64,000 nt of DNA from Cladorrhinum sp. PSN259 (lineage: Eukaryota > Ascomycota > Sordariomycetes > Sordariales > Podosporaceae): assembly GCA_033725935.1 (NCBI GenBank), contig MU867112.1, forward strand, positions 186,001 through 250,000. Reading direction: 5' to 3'. The position numbers and the translations under genes are program-made. The notes under the pieces are model-generated. The model was not told the DNA's origin and did not search any database. It saw only the letters and a list, made by a program, of their open reading frames with translations. Within the stretch, counting starts at the first letter, position 1, and each line of letters begins with the position of its first letter. Below are positions 33,712 through 44,723 of the stretch, in pieces.

Positions 33712-34764
33712 CTTTGTGTTTTGTTTTTCGGCACTCCAGAACAAGATGCGGGAAGGGGGAGAAGGAGGTGTGTCTACGGGAGGGAAGTAAAGGAGTCAAG
33801 AAAGACGGGAATTGCGCTTTTTTTAGTTTGTCGGATCACAGAAGAAGCCAAGTCATCCCCATGCCCATCCGCCCCAAGACCAAGACGGCAACCAAGAGTA
33901 TGGCAAGCCACGGTTACTACTTTTTTGCCACGAGCCTAGCATTGTACGGGGGGCACTGGGGGGGCGCTGGGGGGGAGGGTTACTCCAAGGACCAGGGCGG
34001 ACAGTGTGTGCTTCGGAGGCAGAACCATTTGCCCATTTTGATGAGGCCAAGACCAGATTGTTTATTGTTCCGTTGGATGGCATGAATCGCGTGACGCCAT
34101 GTTTCTGTGTCGTTCTGTGTGGTGGTTAATTTGCAAAGTGCGGTTGCTGGCATTTTACCCGCCCATATTGGGGGAAAAGTGGGCGCCTGTGACATTTCCC
34201 ACGTTCAAGCTCCGCGGGATAAATAGCCTTGGTATATTAAGTGATCGTCTTTGTATAGCCTCTTAGAGGAGCCGCACCCCCGAACTTGGAACGCGAGCTA
34301 TCCAAGTGTGGATGCTGGGAAACGTGGGAACTCATCACGATATATGTCGACTGCGACGCTGCTGCTATTTCCAGGTTCGCACTTTGCATTTCACATGCCT
34401 TTTTAATCCACTGAAAAGTTCCATCCGCAAGGTACAAGAGATTCGAGTCCCCTTTCCCGGTCGAATCACGTCGATCGCTGAGCAATCATTCACAGTTCGC
34501 CACTCTGCATCTTTTGAGCTTAAAAAGGTCCTGGGCACTTGGTGATGTGGAATCTCGGCAGTAATCATTAGACGCGTACTACCTTTACGGTATATCAGCA
34601 ACCGACTACAACTGCGCAATGTACCATAGTACATATGAAATCTAGACTAGGCCTTCCCCCTTCCCCCTCCCCCCTGCCCCCCTCCCCACCCCTGGTAAAG
34701 CTGTATGTATGATGGACGCCACGAGAATTCCTTCCAGAACGGTCTTTTTTTGAATCTCCATTGG

Positions 34765-34788
34765 TACACACACACACACACACACACA
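34765..34788. repeat. (CA)n microsatellite
   Basis: About eleven uninterrupted CA units in non-coding DNA. Confidence 0.9.
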
Positions 34789-34942
34789 TTATGCAGTGGC
34801 TGGATATCTTCCCCTCTCCCCCTCCTTCCCCAAAACCCATATTCCGGGTTCCAACGTCACCGGCACATTGAAATAGTTATAAAATTTATCCGCAAGCAAG
34901 GACAAGGGCCACTGGCACTCACTTGCCATGTGGCGAGCCATG

Positions 34943-34944
<2 letters not shown>

Positions 34945-34974
<30 letters not shown>
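34945..34974. repeat. (GCA)n microsatellite
   Basis: About ten uninterrupted GCA/CAG units; no gene model uses them. Confidence 0.9.
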
Positions 34975-34976
<2 letters not shown>

Positions 34977-35698
34977 GGCCAGAACCCGACCCGTCACATC
35001 AATCCCACCGACCGGCGGAGGCACAGCTTCCCCTTTTAATTTCCCTTTCCCCTTTCCCCTTTCCCTTTTCCTGGTGATGGTGATGCTGCTGGGGTGGTAA
35101 TGTGATAAAGTGTAGAGTTTTACCTGGTGTAACCATCACGGCGATGACGAGTGCAACTGAGCCTCGGCGTTTACCAAATTACCATTCCTGTGTTGCTGTT
35201 TTATGGCACGTTCGGCGTAGATACTATCCAAGAGGAACTGAACCTTTTGTGAGTTTTCATTGCATTGCATTGTGTTGTTTGTTTTTTTCTTTGTCTCGAA
35301 AATGACACATAAGTTTGCCGTATAATAAATTTCTGGAAAAAAAAAAAAAAAGACCGTTGCGCGGGGTTCATACCTACATACCTATATCATAACCACCACG
35401 TGAAACCTAGCGATGGTACTTTACTTTACCTATCCATCCATACAGCCAATAAGAGTTGATGTACCATCATTTCTACAACTCATAGTTGTCGTCTAATTTT
35501 TTAATATCTTCTTACAAAGCTTATCTACTAAACATAGCCCCTACTAATAATTTAAAAACACCAGACCGTTCACGAACCGAACAGAACAGAACATACATAA
35601 ACCCGATAGTGAATCCAAAAAAAAAAAAAAAAATCGAAGGGAAGAAACTGCGGAATCAAGGGTAGCTGGAGCATAACCCTCGACTTACATTATGATAC

Positions 35699-35733
35699 CT
35701 ACCCACCCACCTACCTACCTACCTACCTACCTA
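35699..35733. repeat. (CCTA)n tetranucleotide repeat
   Basis: ACCC units pass into perfect CCTA/ACCT units, about eight copies, next to poly-A rich DNA. The unit differs from the usual fungal telomere unit TTAGGG, so this is a microsatellite. Confidence 0.85.
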
Positions 35734-36360
35734 TATATTGACAGGGTGAAGATTCATAGCACAAGTTTACGAATCACCACTACTACCGGGGTTATCGACG
35801 ACGTCACACTAATTTTCATTTATTTTATTTTTTACGTTTGTTTTCTCCCAAGGACAAATTCTCTAATTAGGTTAGCCATATGAAATCGTCAAAACAGAAC
35901 AAAGCTACATACTGTAGATACATTCCAGTTATTACTAGATAGTGATTGAAAATACCAAGTCAAAGTGTCACAAAAAAAATATGGAACAAAATAAAATGTG
36001 AGGGGAGAAATAAAAAATTTCAAGATTTATTCTTCTTCAAAAAAACTTTCAAATCAAGAAAGCAATGGAATGCAAAAACGCAACGCTTGCTTTCCTCCTT
36101 CTCCAAATTCGCACACCTAATAAGAAAAATTTCCAATCCAGGAAAAGTGCAGGCAATTTATGCCACCTTTACATATCCCAATCGACACAAATAAAATTGG
36201 GGGTAATAAAAATCCCGCTTCAATTAAAAAAAAAAAAAAAATAACCCGCGCGTCCGCCCAGAGGTATCATAAGTTTTTGGTTTCCCCCAAATCCTGAATC
36301 CAAAAACGCCAGAGAAACGCAATGCCCAAACAAATGAATCAAACAAAGCAAAAGTCTCTT

Positions 36361-37526
36361 TTAGTTCCACCCATTCCCTTGTCGGCCCATCAACATCATC
36401 TCGAGCCCTTCCATACGTCCTCTGAGCGCATTGTTCTCTGTCTCCAAACCGTGATTCCTCCTCTCTAGTTGACAGATGTACTCTGTCGCCTTGGCCAGGA
36501 TTGTAGCCTTGTTGAGCTTTGCGCCCTGAGCAAGACCAGCGAGGCTGCCGTCGTCGCCGAACTGGGAGTCATCGCAGTCGTCAAACATGCCGGGATGCTC
36601 CGTGCGCTGGGCAACGAGTCTCAGACTTGGGACGGCATCACGGAGCTGGGTGATCTTGTCGTTGAGGTTGGTGCGGTACCTCTTCTCGATCATGTTGTGA
36701 GCTGTCTTCTTGGGACCCGATGCGGAGCTGCGACGGGGTGCTGCAGGGGTAGTGGTGGAAGCTGCAGAGGGGGGAGGAGACGAGCGTTTTGGTGCAGGGG
36801 GAAGCTCGTCATCGGCTGCCGGGGTAGATGATTTGCGTTTAAGGTTGCGGGAAGGATACCGTTTGGCGGCATCATCCATGGTGGTGGCGTTGGTGGCGTC
36901 CCCTTCTTGTTGCTGTTGCCGTTGTGATGGCAACATGAGAGGTTGTTGTGGGGCAGTCTGGAAAAGGGGGGACACTGGCATGGCAAGGTCCATTGGGTTG
37001 ATGGCAGGGCTCATGGAGGGGTTGCGGGCGGCAAAGTCCACGATGGAAGCGTTGGTAAAGGGATTGGTCTTGAAGAAATTCTCGGGCTCGGGTGAGTGCT
37101 CAATGGTGTCCCAAGCTCCCCAACCTTCAGTAGTGGGGTACCCGTAGGAGCTGGCAGAGAGCACGGGAGAGATGGGCGAGATAGGTGATGCTGCTGAGTC
37201 CGAGGTAAAGTCGGTGCCGAAGTCTTCAAAGGTCTCAAAGATGGAAGCGGGTGAGAAGTCAGAGTATGATGATTGCTTAAACACAATATGTTAGCTCTCC
37301 TGATCGGAAATGTTGTTGACATTTGTACAGCAGAGGGGATGTTATAGTGCAGCTATACCTCTAAAGATACGCTGAGGGGTCAGGGGTTTGGCCCCGCACC
37401 ATGCACTGAAGAGAAAGGGAAAACTGGAATGATGAAAGAACTAACAAGCTGAGAGGCATCAAACGACGTGGGGTATGGGTCGAATGACATTGATGGGTCA
37501 ATAGACAGGCCGGACATGTTGGGCAT
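36361..37526 (-). CDS. SREBP-type bHLH transcription factor without membrane anchor, 331 aa
   Basis: Exon 1 (37446-37526, from MPNMSGLSIDPSMSFDPY) splices in phase 0 over a 170-bp intron (GTTAGT, AGCTAAC branch, TTAAG) to exon 2 (36361-37275). The N-terminal about 190 residues are acidic/Ser/Pro-rich, as in an activation domain. Then come a basic stretch (NLKRKSS, PAPKRSSP) and the bHLH: KKTAHNMIEKRYRTNLNDKI with the SREBP-type Tyr in EKRYR, a long loop with an acidic insert (GMFDDCDDSQFGDDGS), helix 2 AKLNKATILAKATEYICQL and a leucine-zipper-like end. No membrane span follows, unlike full SREBP/SrbA, which recalls SrbB-type factors of sterol/hypoxia regulation. The first exon could start further upstream. 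Confidence 0.82.
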
Positions 37527-40234
37527 GTAAGGTGATTTCGAAGCTCTGGTGATGTTGACTGTGAAGTTGGCTGTGATGGTCTGATGAGATGGCAAAGCTC
37601 AACTGCAACCAAGGGCAGCAAAGGGGTCTATTAAAAGCCCAGAATGCCCTCGCGCACCCTCGCGCGATCGGCAATTTTCGGCGCGCATTGCTGGGCGCTG
37701 TCAAAAGGCATGGGGAATACTGCCACGGGCGCATCGGTGAATGGTGGCACAAACTGATCATGGTTTTCTCCAGTCGTACGAGTGCGGAACTGGGCATTTG
37801 GGGTCTAGCCTGGCGGTCGCCTGCAATTCCACTGACAGGTACCTATCTGCTCCCCGCCGTTCGGCAACTTGCCCGCGGGTGGGGCTAAGAAAGGCAACCA
37901 TTGGTGCGGAGCTGCCCGGTCTTGCGCCCAGGAATCCCTGCAGGTTTCCCGAATGCCCTTCTTGCGTCGAGAAAACTCAAAGAATCGCATGGCAACTCGA
38001 AACGGGATGGGCATTTGACAGTTTACCCTCTCCCTCACTCCCGTCATCCTCTTGGCCTCCCCTCTACACGGCAATGACGATGAGAACCACTCACGGCAAA
38101 TGCCGGCATGTGCTTGCTCTAGGTACCTGCTCGCTCGACATCTTTGAAACCTTGGGGCCAAGGGCGGTAAGTGTCGGTCGAGGCAGAATTGGGAAGAATT
38201 AATTACATGGTTCGTTTCTGTGTCCAACTAATACCGACAAAAAAAAAAGAAGAAGCTGAGGCCGTTGCCAGACAGTTCGTGTATCATTCAGAGCTCCCAA
38301 GGCAACGAAATGGCTCGGGTTGGACGCGCCAATGTGTCGGTAGCGGGGGTGACTCTTTTTGAATCCCGATGATGATCAGTGGGGAAACCTTGTGTTTGGT
38401 AAGGCTCTGAGCGGTTCATGCGCGGAAGAACTAGCAGATGACAGGAACTGCGGCGTCTTTGTCGTCGATGCAGTGTTCAATTCTGGGACGATTCAAAAGT
38501 GAGCTGATTCAAAGTTGGCTGACCCTGCAAGCCCTGCAGGGTGGCTTTGGTCTGGACCTCACAAAACCGACCCACCTCCAAAAACGTGTGACCGGAAATG
38601 CCCGTGGAAAAATTGTTAGGCCGCAGGTCACTCTGTCGGCTTAATGCGCTGAAATTACCTACAGACGAAACCCCACCATCATCTCGTAAAATTATCGTGG
38701 CATAGCACCACTTTTGAAAAAACTCGTCCCCAGTGACCTACCAAGCCCCTCTTATACAATCCCACAGCCCTCGAAACCGCAGGACGGGTGCGAAATGGGT
38801 CCAGGTTTTCTTCACAATTCACGCTTGCCGAGAGGCATTTTAAAAATAATCGCCCTTCACCAAAAAGTCGGAGCAATTTTGACCTGATAACGCACCGATG
38901 CCGCCCATCTGGTCCCGGGTGCCCCACTCCGATCGAGATCTTCAACAGCGACAGTTTACCGAGCCCCAACCAACACACCTTGGCAAACAATGATATGATA
39001 CGCCGTCAACGACACACAAAGAGAGAATTTGGGATAAACGAGGATTTTGGTTGGGAAACTATCGAAGGGCAGCAACAACGGCAAGGGCACCGTATCTCGT
39101 TCGGTTCCGGTCACCAGCAAACCCTCCGACTCGACGCCGAAAATCACCTGGGATTCCTGACATCCACGAAACGCCTGAATATCGCCAAGAGACCTGAATA
39201 AAGACTCGAGCTCATTTCTTTTGTTCTCCCGGCTGGTTGGTAGGTGGCTCATTGGTTACCGGCTCGTCGGACCGCACGGAGAGTGCCGGTGGGGCACAGG
39301 GTAAGTGCCCTCCGTGATATGGAGTCAAGTTGAATTCTGTTAGTTTCGACAGACTTTCGGGACCAAGTTTACGCCGGCAAGTTGACAATTCAGCTCACGA
39401 ACTATCGGGGATCTCCCGAAGACTAATGTATAGACACCAAAAACATGCCGTCGACCGATTTCTCGAGCCGAACCCGCCAAGCCACCGTTTGGGTCGTTGA
39501 ATGTTTGAGGGTGAAACAGTTAGTTGCCTAGTTGCCGTAACGGAGTTCGGGATTTGCTTCTCTAGTCAGCCTCAAAGCCTAGCAGCCGAAGAACTTGAAC
39601 TCTCCACAGCTCGGTGGATCTCTGATGAATCATGAATGATGGTCATCTTCGAATCGGCCCAGAAAACTGCAGATTCGGCTTGTACTAAGTGGAGGCTTCT
39701 GGTTCACCCGCCACTAGCATCGGAGCCAGAATCTTGCATGTGCTTTTGGATCAACTCAGATCCTAGGTGGACCAGGATGATGTCAGAAAATGAGTTTTCA
39801 AGAATATTGTTTATCTTTGAAACACCATCGCGAGTTGAAAAGATAACTGGATAGGAGAAGATAGAAGGAGGGATGTATCGGGAAACTTTAGCAAAGTGGT
39901 GGAACCTACAATTTCACTCATTATCTACATCAATTCTGACTGCAACTTTACATAGGTCTCTTTGAGAACATGAAAATGACGAAACCTATTGTTTGATAAC
40001 AGCAAGCCCTCGCGGTAGCTATAAGAGCTTGACTTGCATTTTACCATCTAATTCTTAGGGTCAACAGCATGTTGTTACTATCTGAGACCTCACGACCACC
40101 ACGACTGATAGGAATCACGATAGTTACCCGACTAGAGTCTGGACCCCCCGAACGTTCCTCAGTCGGAACAGACGGAATCGTGTCACTATCTGTCTCAGTT
40201 GGAGCCACGTCTGCCGCACCAGCACCGCTCCGTG
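37527..40234. other. long intergenic region upstream of the bHLH gene
   Basis: 2.7 kb with no supported gene. Overlapping random frames on both strands (37589-38227, 38788-39252) lack motifs and splice structure. Confidence 0.5.
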
Positions 40235-40503
40235 CTAAGGGATCTGCAAAGCTGTAGCTAGGTCAGGAGTCGGACCCTGCTCGGTATAGGGCGGCGGCGG
40301 CGAAGGTCTGTCACTCCTTGTATTACCGCTCCAACTCGAGCTAGTAGAGGGACTTGAAAGTGGTTGGTCGGCAAGAACTGAAGGACTTGTGGCATTGTTA
40401 GAATTCTCTCACCACGGGCGGGATTACTGGTATTTGGTTGTTGGAGGTTCAAGCTGGTGTGAACAAAGGGCTGTTGGTTCTGGCCTTCATCATTGCTGGT
40501 CAA
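40235..40503 (-). CDS. possible small Ser/Pro/Gln-rich exon pair
   Basis: An open frame down to 40404 (SNDEGQNQQPFVHTSLNLQQ and following) can splice at G|GTGAGA to TTCAG|TT, giving VLADQPLSSPSTSSSWSG, then a PPPPYTEQGP motif and stop at 40235. Phase is kept, a TTCTAAC branch is present and the second exon has coding composition, but the intron would be only 35 nt and no ATG-bearing first exon was found. It may be a gene fragment or a decayed gene. Confidence 0.25.
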
Positions 40504-41163
40504 GTCAGTACCAGAAGAAGCTGCAGGCTGTTGGAGCTACTTCGATGCGAATCAGACTTTAACTGAACACATTGACGACTTAAATGGCAAACAGAGCTCC
40601 CTGAAAGAAATCGCAGCTAGACTGTGAACAAATCTGTCCGTATTCGGCCTTGTTTTGCAGAATAGTTTAAGCCAGCCGAATCCTTCGGACATCTCCGTTG
40701 TGCAATGTCCCATTTCGGAGGCTCGGGTAGAGGTTCAAGTTAGCAATATGACATTTAGTATGTTTACATTCCACATTCACACCTTCACACAGCATGATTG
40801 TTTTCCGAGTACAAATTCACAACATAATTAAATAACTAGTCTGTGAGACTGCGCGATTTTCGCATTCGTAGCTAGCAGAAGGAAAAAGTCACACAGCATG
40901 GGGGGCATCAAATAACGTGGTAAAACGAGATTCCACAACTCCCTTTCTCGTGCAAGATTGTCTCAGAACGCTTCTTTTATTCATCTCGTCCCATCACGAC
41001 CATACAAGGCTACTGCAGCAAACCACATGATCCGTCGTGCAATTGTTGTACAGCTTTTCTAGAAGCATAAAATTCCGACAAACCCCCACTCACGAGTCCT
41101 TGACGACTCACTCTCTTCTGCGAACTGCTCCGCGCACCACTTGCCTCTAATAATAACACAGTC
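40504..41163. other. intergenic region
   Basis: A minus frame from an ATG near 40710 is open for about 50 codons (MGHCTTEMSEGFGWLKLF...) but could not be joined to the exon pair at 40235-40503. Otherwise promoter DNA of the 41164 gene. Confidence 0.35.
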
Positions 41164-42012
41164 ATGTCCAACAATACGAGTTCCTCAGCCTCAGCCTCAG
41201 CCTCCTCAAACCGTCTTTACTATCGCAGGCCCGGGAGAGCTGTCACCCCCGATCCAAGGCAACACCGTGACCCTCCCACCGCGGCACCCATCCCGATCCC
41301 GATCCCCATTCGAACTCCCAGCCACAGTCGTTCCCCATCTCTCTACTACCCAGACCACTACATGTATCGCACGCAGGCCCAAGCCCCAACCCGCTCTCGA
41401 TCCACCGTCGAGTCCACGAACCCACCTTCCTACTCCTCTACTCCGTCCTCATACCAACACGACATTGACTCCCTCAAGTCAACTCACGGCTCATCAAGCC
41501 GCGCGGAATCCGAAGCCGACTCAGACAAAAATCCCACAAATCCTAATTCCAACCGCCGGTCCCGGTCCCAGTCCCAGTCACCTTTTCCTCGGAGCTGCGC
41601 GCCCTCCCCTCCTTCCCCGCATAGAAGGGGGATGAGCGCCCAGGAACACCGCCTCTACATTGAGAGATCCCGTGAAGCCCGCGAGCAGCGGAATCATGGT
41701 ACACCGTTGCTGGTGGGGTCTTATAATAGACGAGAAAGAGAGAGAGAGGAGTGGTTCCGCAGTACCACGAGGGGGATTGGTGGTGGAGATGCTAGGAATG
41801 GGAGGTGGACGCCGCCGCCTTTAGTTGTTAATATGATTGATGGCGTGGACGTGGAGAGGGAGAGGGAGGTGGCTGGGTCGTTTGAGAGGATGAGTGGTGG
41901 GTTTGGTGGTATGGGTCAGAGCCAGCCTCGGAGTCAGAGACAGGGGGTGGATGGGGAGAGGATGGGGTCGGGGTATTATCCGCCTTATCAGCCTGCTCAG
42001 GGACAGGCGTAG
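41164..42012 (+). CDS. low-complexity Ser/Arg/Pro-rich protein, 282 aa (TAG followed by 45 more in-frame codons)
   Basis: Starts MSNNTSSSASASASSNRLYY. An isoleucine-proline run (PIPIPIPIRTP), Ser/Arg stretches (RSRSQSQSPFPRS), a helical stretch (SAQEHRLYIERSREAREQR) and RREREREEWFR follow, then a Gly/Gln-rich end. At 42010-42012 the frame meets TAG, yet it stays open for 45 more codons with the same charged style (SENDLGYYYLDVDRSAQ, EEMERRDRS) to a second TAG at 42148-42150. This suggests a recent nonsense change, strain polymorphism, sequence error or readthrough. Function unknown. The YLDV patch resembles AYYLDI in the protein encoded at 48792-49541, which may be a distant relative. Confidence 0.5.
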   Translation: MSNNTSSSASASASSNRLYYRRPGRAVTPDPRQHRDPPTAAPIPIPIPIRTPSHSRSPSLYYPDHYMYRTQAQAPTRSRSTVESTNPPSYSSTPSSYQHDIDSLKSTHGSSSRAESEADSDKNPTNPNSNRRSRSQSQSPFPRSCAPSPPSPHRRGMSAQEHRLYIERSREAREQRNHGTPLLVGSYNRREREREEWFRSTTRGIGGGDARNGRWTPPPLVVNMIDGVDVEREREVAGSFERMSGGFGGMGQSQPRSQRQGVDGERMGSGYYPPYQPAQGQA

Positions 42013-42150
42013 AATACTACTAGAAGGAGTGAGAATGATTTGGGTTATTATTACCTTGACGTGGATCGGTCGGCTCAGGCTGCTCCTGGTGAGAGAAGGA
42101 GGTTGAGGAGTAAGACTCGGGAGGAGATGGAGAGACGGGATCGGAGTTAG

Positions 42151-42379
42151 TGAGAGCCTGAGTCTTCGAGAGGAAGCGGTTCGTACTGAGTCTGCTCAGG
42201 ATGTCTTTTCCATTATTTTCTTTCACGTTTATATTATTCTTTTGGTTATCTGGGCAAGGTCGAAACTGGAAATACTATTATAATGTCGAAATGCAATTTA
42301 CAAATGAGACTGGCTGTGCTAGACTGGATGGCTTGTATTATTGTTTTTTACTCTCTCTTTCTCTCCTTCCCCCCCTCCT

Positions 42380-42433
<54 letters not shown>

Positions 42434-42624
42434 GTTTTTGTGCCGCCGTTTTGTGGGGTGTGTTTGGTGGGGGGGGGGGGGGGGGCCCCGGCGTTGTGGG
42501 TGGGTACAGGTAGATGCTTAGGTGNNNNNNNNNNAAATCAATTTTAAAATCAGCCGGGCGTGGCCACCCCGGATGGCGTGTTTTATTGTTTTTTACACAC
42601 CCCCCCCCCCCCCCCCCCCCCCCT

Positions 42625-42670
<46 letters not shown>

Positions 42671-43490
42671 ATTTCACGCTACCCGTCAATAATGCAAAAC
42701 CAAAACTACTACTACTATCCGTATTCTAACCCAGTTTGAGGTGACTAAGCCTTTGTTCAGCTGTTGCATCCTCAGATCCCTTGAGCACTCATTTCAATCG
42801 GGTACTCCCACCCAACAAAGACAGTCATTATCCCTCGAACCTTTTGACAACAAACAAACATCCGTACGTTAACCAAACCTTGCCGCCGGCATAAAGAAGC
42901 TCACTCCAAAACAGCCCAATCGAAACCTCACAGCTTGTTTTATTCAAGACGAGACTGTGCCATTGTCTTCTAACTATATAAGGTAAGCAAACCAATCCAA
43001 CACCACCCCTTCTTCTTTCCCGCACATCATGACAAATGTCAACGCCAAATGCACCACCGTTTTAACCAGAAATCTCACACACACCACTTTCACCCGCATC
43101 AACAAAACCCAAGCCTTCCTCCTAGAGAAACTTCATTTTCTCCGAACCCCAGGCGGGCAAAACATCCTCGGCAACAACCCCATCTTCGAAGGCCGGGGGT
43201 ACGCAGCCCCTCCGGACCCTTCAATACGATTAGCAACGAATTACACCCCGCAATTATCTCCGCGAAGTATGTAAAAGGCGAGGCGCAGTTTCCTGTACTT
43301 CTATGCTAGAGTACTTAACACTAAGCCCCCAAGAAATTTGCGGGGTGGTTGGGTACGTGATTGATCGGTTGTTTGTTGGCCCGGCGGGTAAACATGATGC
43401 AAAAGAAGGAGAAATCGTAGGGGAGGGAAAAGGGGGAAGTCAAGAGGAAGACAGAGCGGGAAAGGACTGATTGAAATAATAAAAAACCAG
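42151..43490. other. assembly gap region and flanks
   Basis: Poly-T (about 42380-42431), poly-G (about 42468-42485), ten N at 42525-42534, poly-C (about 42600-42623) and poly-T (about 42627-42665) surround a scaffolding gap. Sequence at 42535-42600 is an error-rich copy of 42290-42356. The rest to 43490 is unassigned; the small plus frames at 43029-43309 lack support. Confidence 0.7.
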
Positions 43491-43541
43491 GGTCTCAGTA
43501 GTAGATTACTCCTTTGCAAGTTCAATATAAAAGGGGAGACC
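43491..43541. repeat. inverted-repeat-bounded element, copy 1
   Basis: Bounded by GGTCTC at the left and GAGACC at the right, with GTAGTAGATTACTCCTT just inside the left end and AAGGGGAGACC at the right. Copy 2 lies 65 bp further on. Could fold as a hairpin. Nature unknown. Confidence 0.55.
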
Positions 43542-43605
43542 GTGGTGTGGACCGTGACAGCTTTTTGGTAAGTCAAGACGTTTTGTAACGCTATTGTAAA
43601 AAAAA

Positions 43606-43664
43606 GGTCTCTGTAGTAGATTACTCCTTCTATCTCTATTTAGTTAAAAACTGAAGGGGAGACC
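43606..43664. repeat. inverted-repeat-bounded element, copy 2
   Basis: Same ends (GGTCTC, GAGACC) and the same 17-nt GTAGTAGATTACTCCTT and AAGGGGAGACC blocks as copy 1. The loop between them differs in sequence and length (59 versus 51 bp overall). Confidence 0.55.
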
Positions 43665-44004
43665 GCAGACAGCAAGCACATGTAGAATACTCATCATGTT
43701 GAAAAGCAGAGAGAGGAACTCTACCTTTTAGTATTGAAAATAAAACAGACTTTCTTCAGATTTAAACAGCGACCAGAAAGCGCAATATCTTCCGGTTATG
43801 CCCGATAACGCTCTGAATTAACAAAGAGAAAGCGCAATATGATGGATACCAAACATGTAAAAAAGGTGAGGTAGATGTGACAAAAACAGAAAAAAGATTA
43901 CGTAAAGCAACATGCCTGCTTTTATGGCAGTTGAAGCCGTGCTTGCTCGACTTGGCATTGAATGTCTGCTGAGGTCAAGTCTATGATCGAGATACTTATG
44001 ACAG

Positions 44005-44082
44005 TCGGAGTTCTTCGCGTGGGCAACAGAATGGCGCATCTTGCGCAATTTCAGCTGGCAAGAGACGACGCTCAGCAGGAAG
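44005..44082 (+). other. duplicated mini-exon-like segment, copy A
   Basis: 78 bp after a GACAG acceptor-like site and before a GTATCA donor-like site. It reads VGVLRVGNRMAHLAQFQLAR and DDAQQE. It is about 85% identical to copy B, and the homology continues into the downstream intron-like DNA ending CAG-GTC. Confidence 0.45.
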
Positions 44083-44255
44083 GTATCATTCTAACACGCA
44101 CTTACCAGGTCTAGGTCGTTACTGTGGTAGTAGGTGGCCTAAGCTCCAGAGCCTACTTCCTTCTGCCAGACAGCTCCCACCACCTTTCTCTTCTACCACC
44201 TTACACACCACAGAATACATCACATAATTCTGTTGCCTTCTTGCCTCCTATACAG

Positions 44256-44332
44256 TTGGAGTTCTTCGTGTGGACACTAGAATGGTGCATCTTGCGCAAC
44301 TTCAGCGGGCAAGACGCGACGCCTACCAGGAG
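44256..44332 (+). other. duplicated mini-exon-like segment, copy B
   Basis: 77 bp between TATACAG and GTATTC. It reads VGVLRVDTRMVHLAQLQRAR and RDAYQE. The downstream DNA shows a CTTACTAAATCCAG branch/acceptor. It lies about 390 bp before the NACHT gene, but I could not splice it into that gene. Confidence 0.45.
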
Positions 44333-44723
44333 GTATTCGTGCGTTATCTTTAATCCTCCTCCTGACACGTACTTACTAAATCCAGGTCGTTATGTATTAG
44401 GAGCTTACCTGAAAGTGCTCCATCAGTCCTCGGGTGCAACTCGACGAAAGTGCCGCCCGAGCCAACTTCCCGAACTGGCGATGTGGCTTGCGCACCGGAA
44501 ATGATTCGACTAACCTTCGACCCGCAGAATTGCCAAACTTTTAGCCTAGACTCCAATGGAAGTGAGGTAAGGTAGATTCTCCCAGCCCACGTGACTGGAG
44601 ACCAGGCAAACCGTCTTGCTTCTTCCCATGCACGCCCCGCTTTGACCTTCAACTGTCACCTTCTCAAATATTTCGACTTCATCAAGGAGTTCATCTGACA
44701 ACCAATAGCCAACACCAAGTGAG

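Larger units (their letters stand above)
33712..36360. other. gene-poor region rich in simple repeats
   Basis: 2.6 kb without a supported gene. Holds (CA)n, (AGC)n and (CCTA)n microsatellites, several poly-A runs of 13-17 bases (35338-35351, 35618-35633, 36226-36241) and CT/C-rich tracts near 34650-34690. Frames such as 34705-35100 are built from the repeats. Confidence 0.5.

Noticed and set aside
34705..35100. 131-codon frame with poly-Ala run
   Set aside because: Made by the CA and GCA microsatellites; no other support.
35699..35733. possible internal telomere tract
   Set aside because: The unit is CCTA, not TTAGGG/CCCTAA, and only about eight copies are present; a microsatellite.
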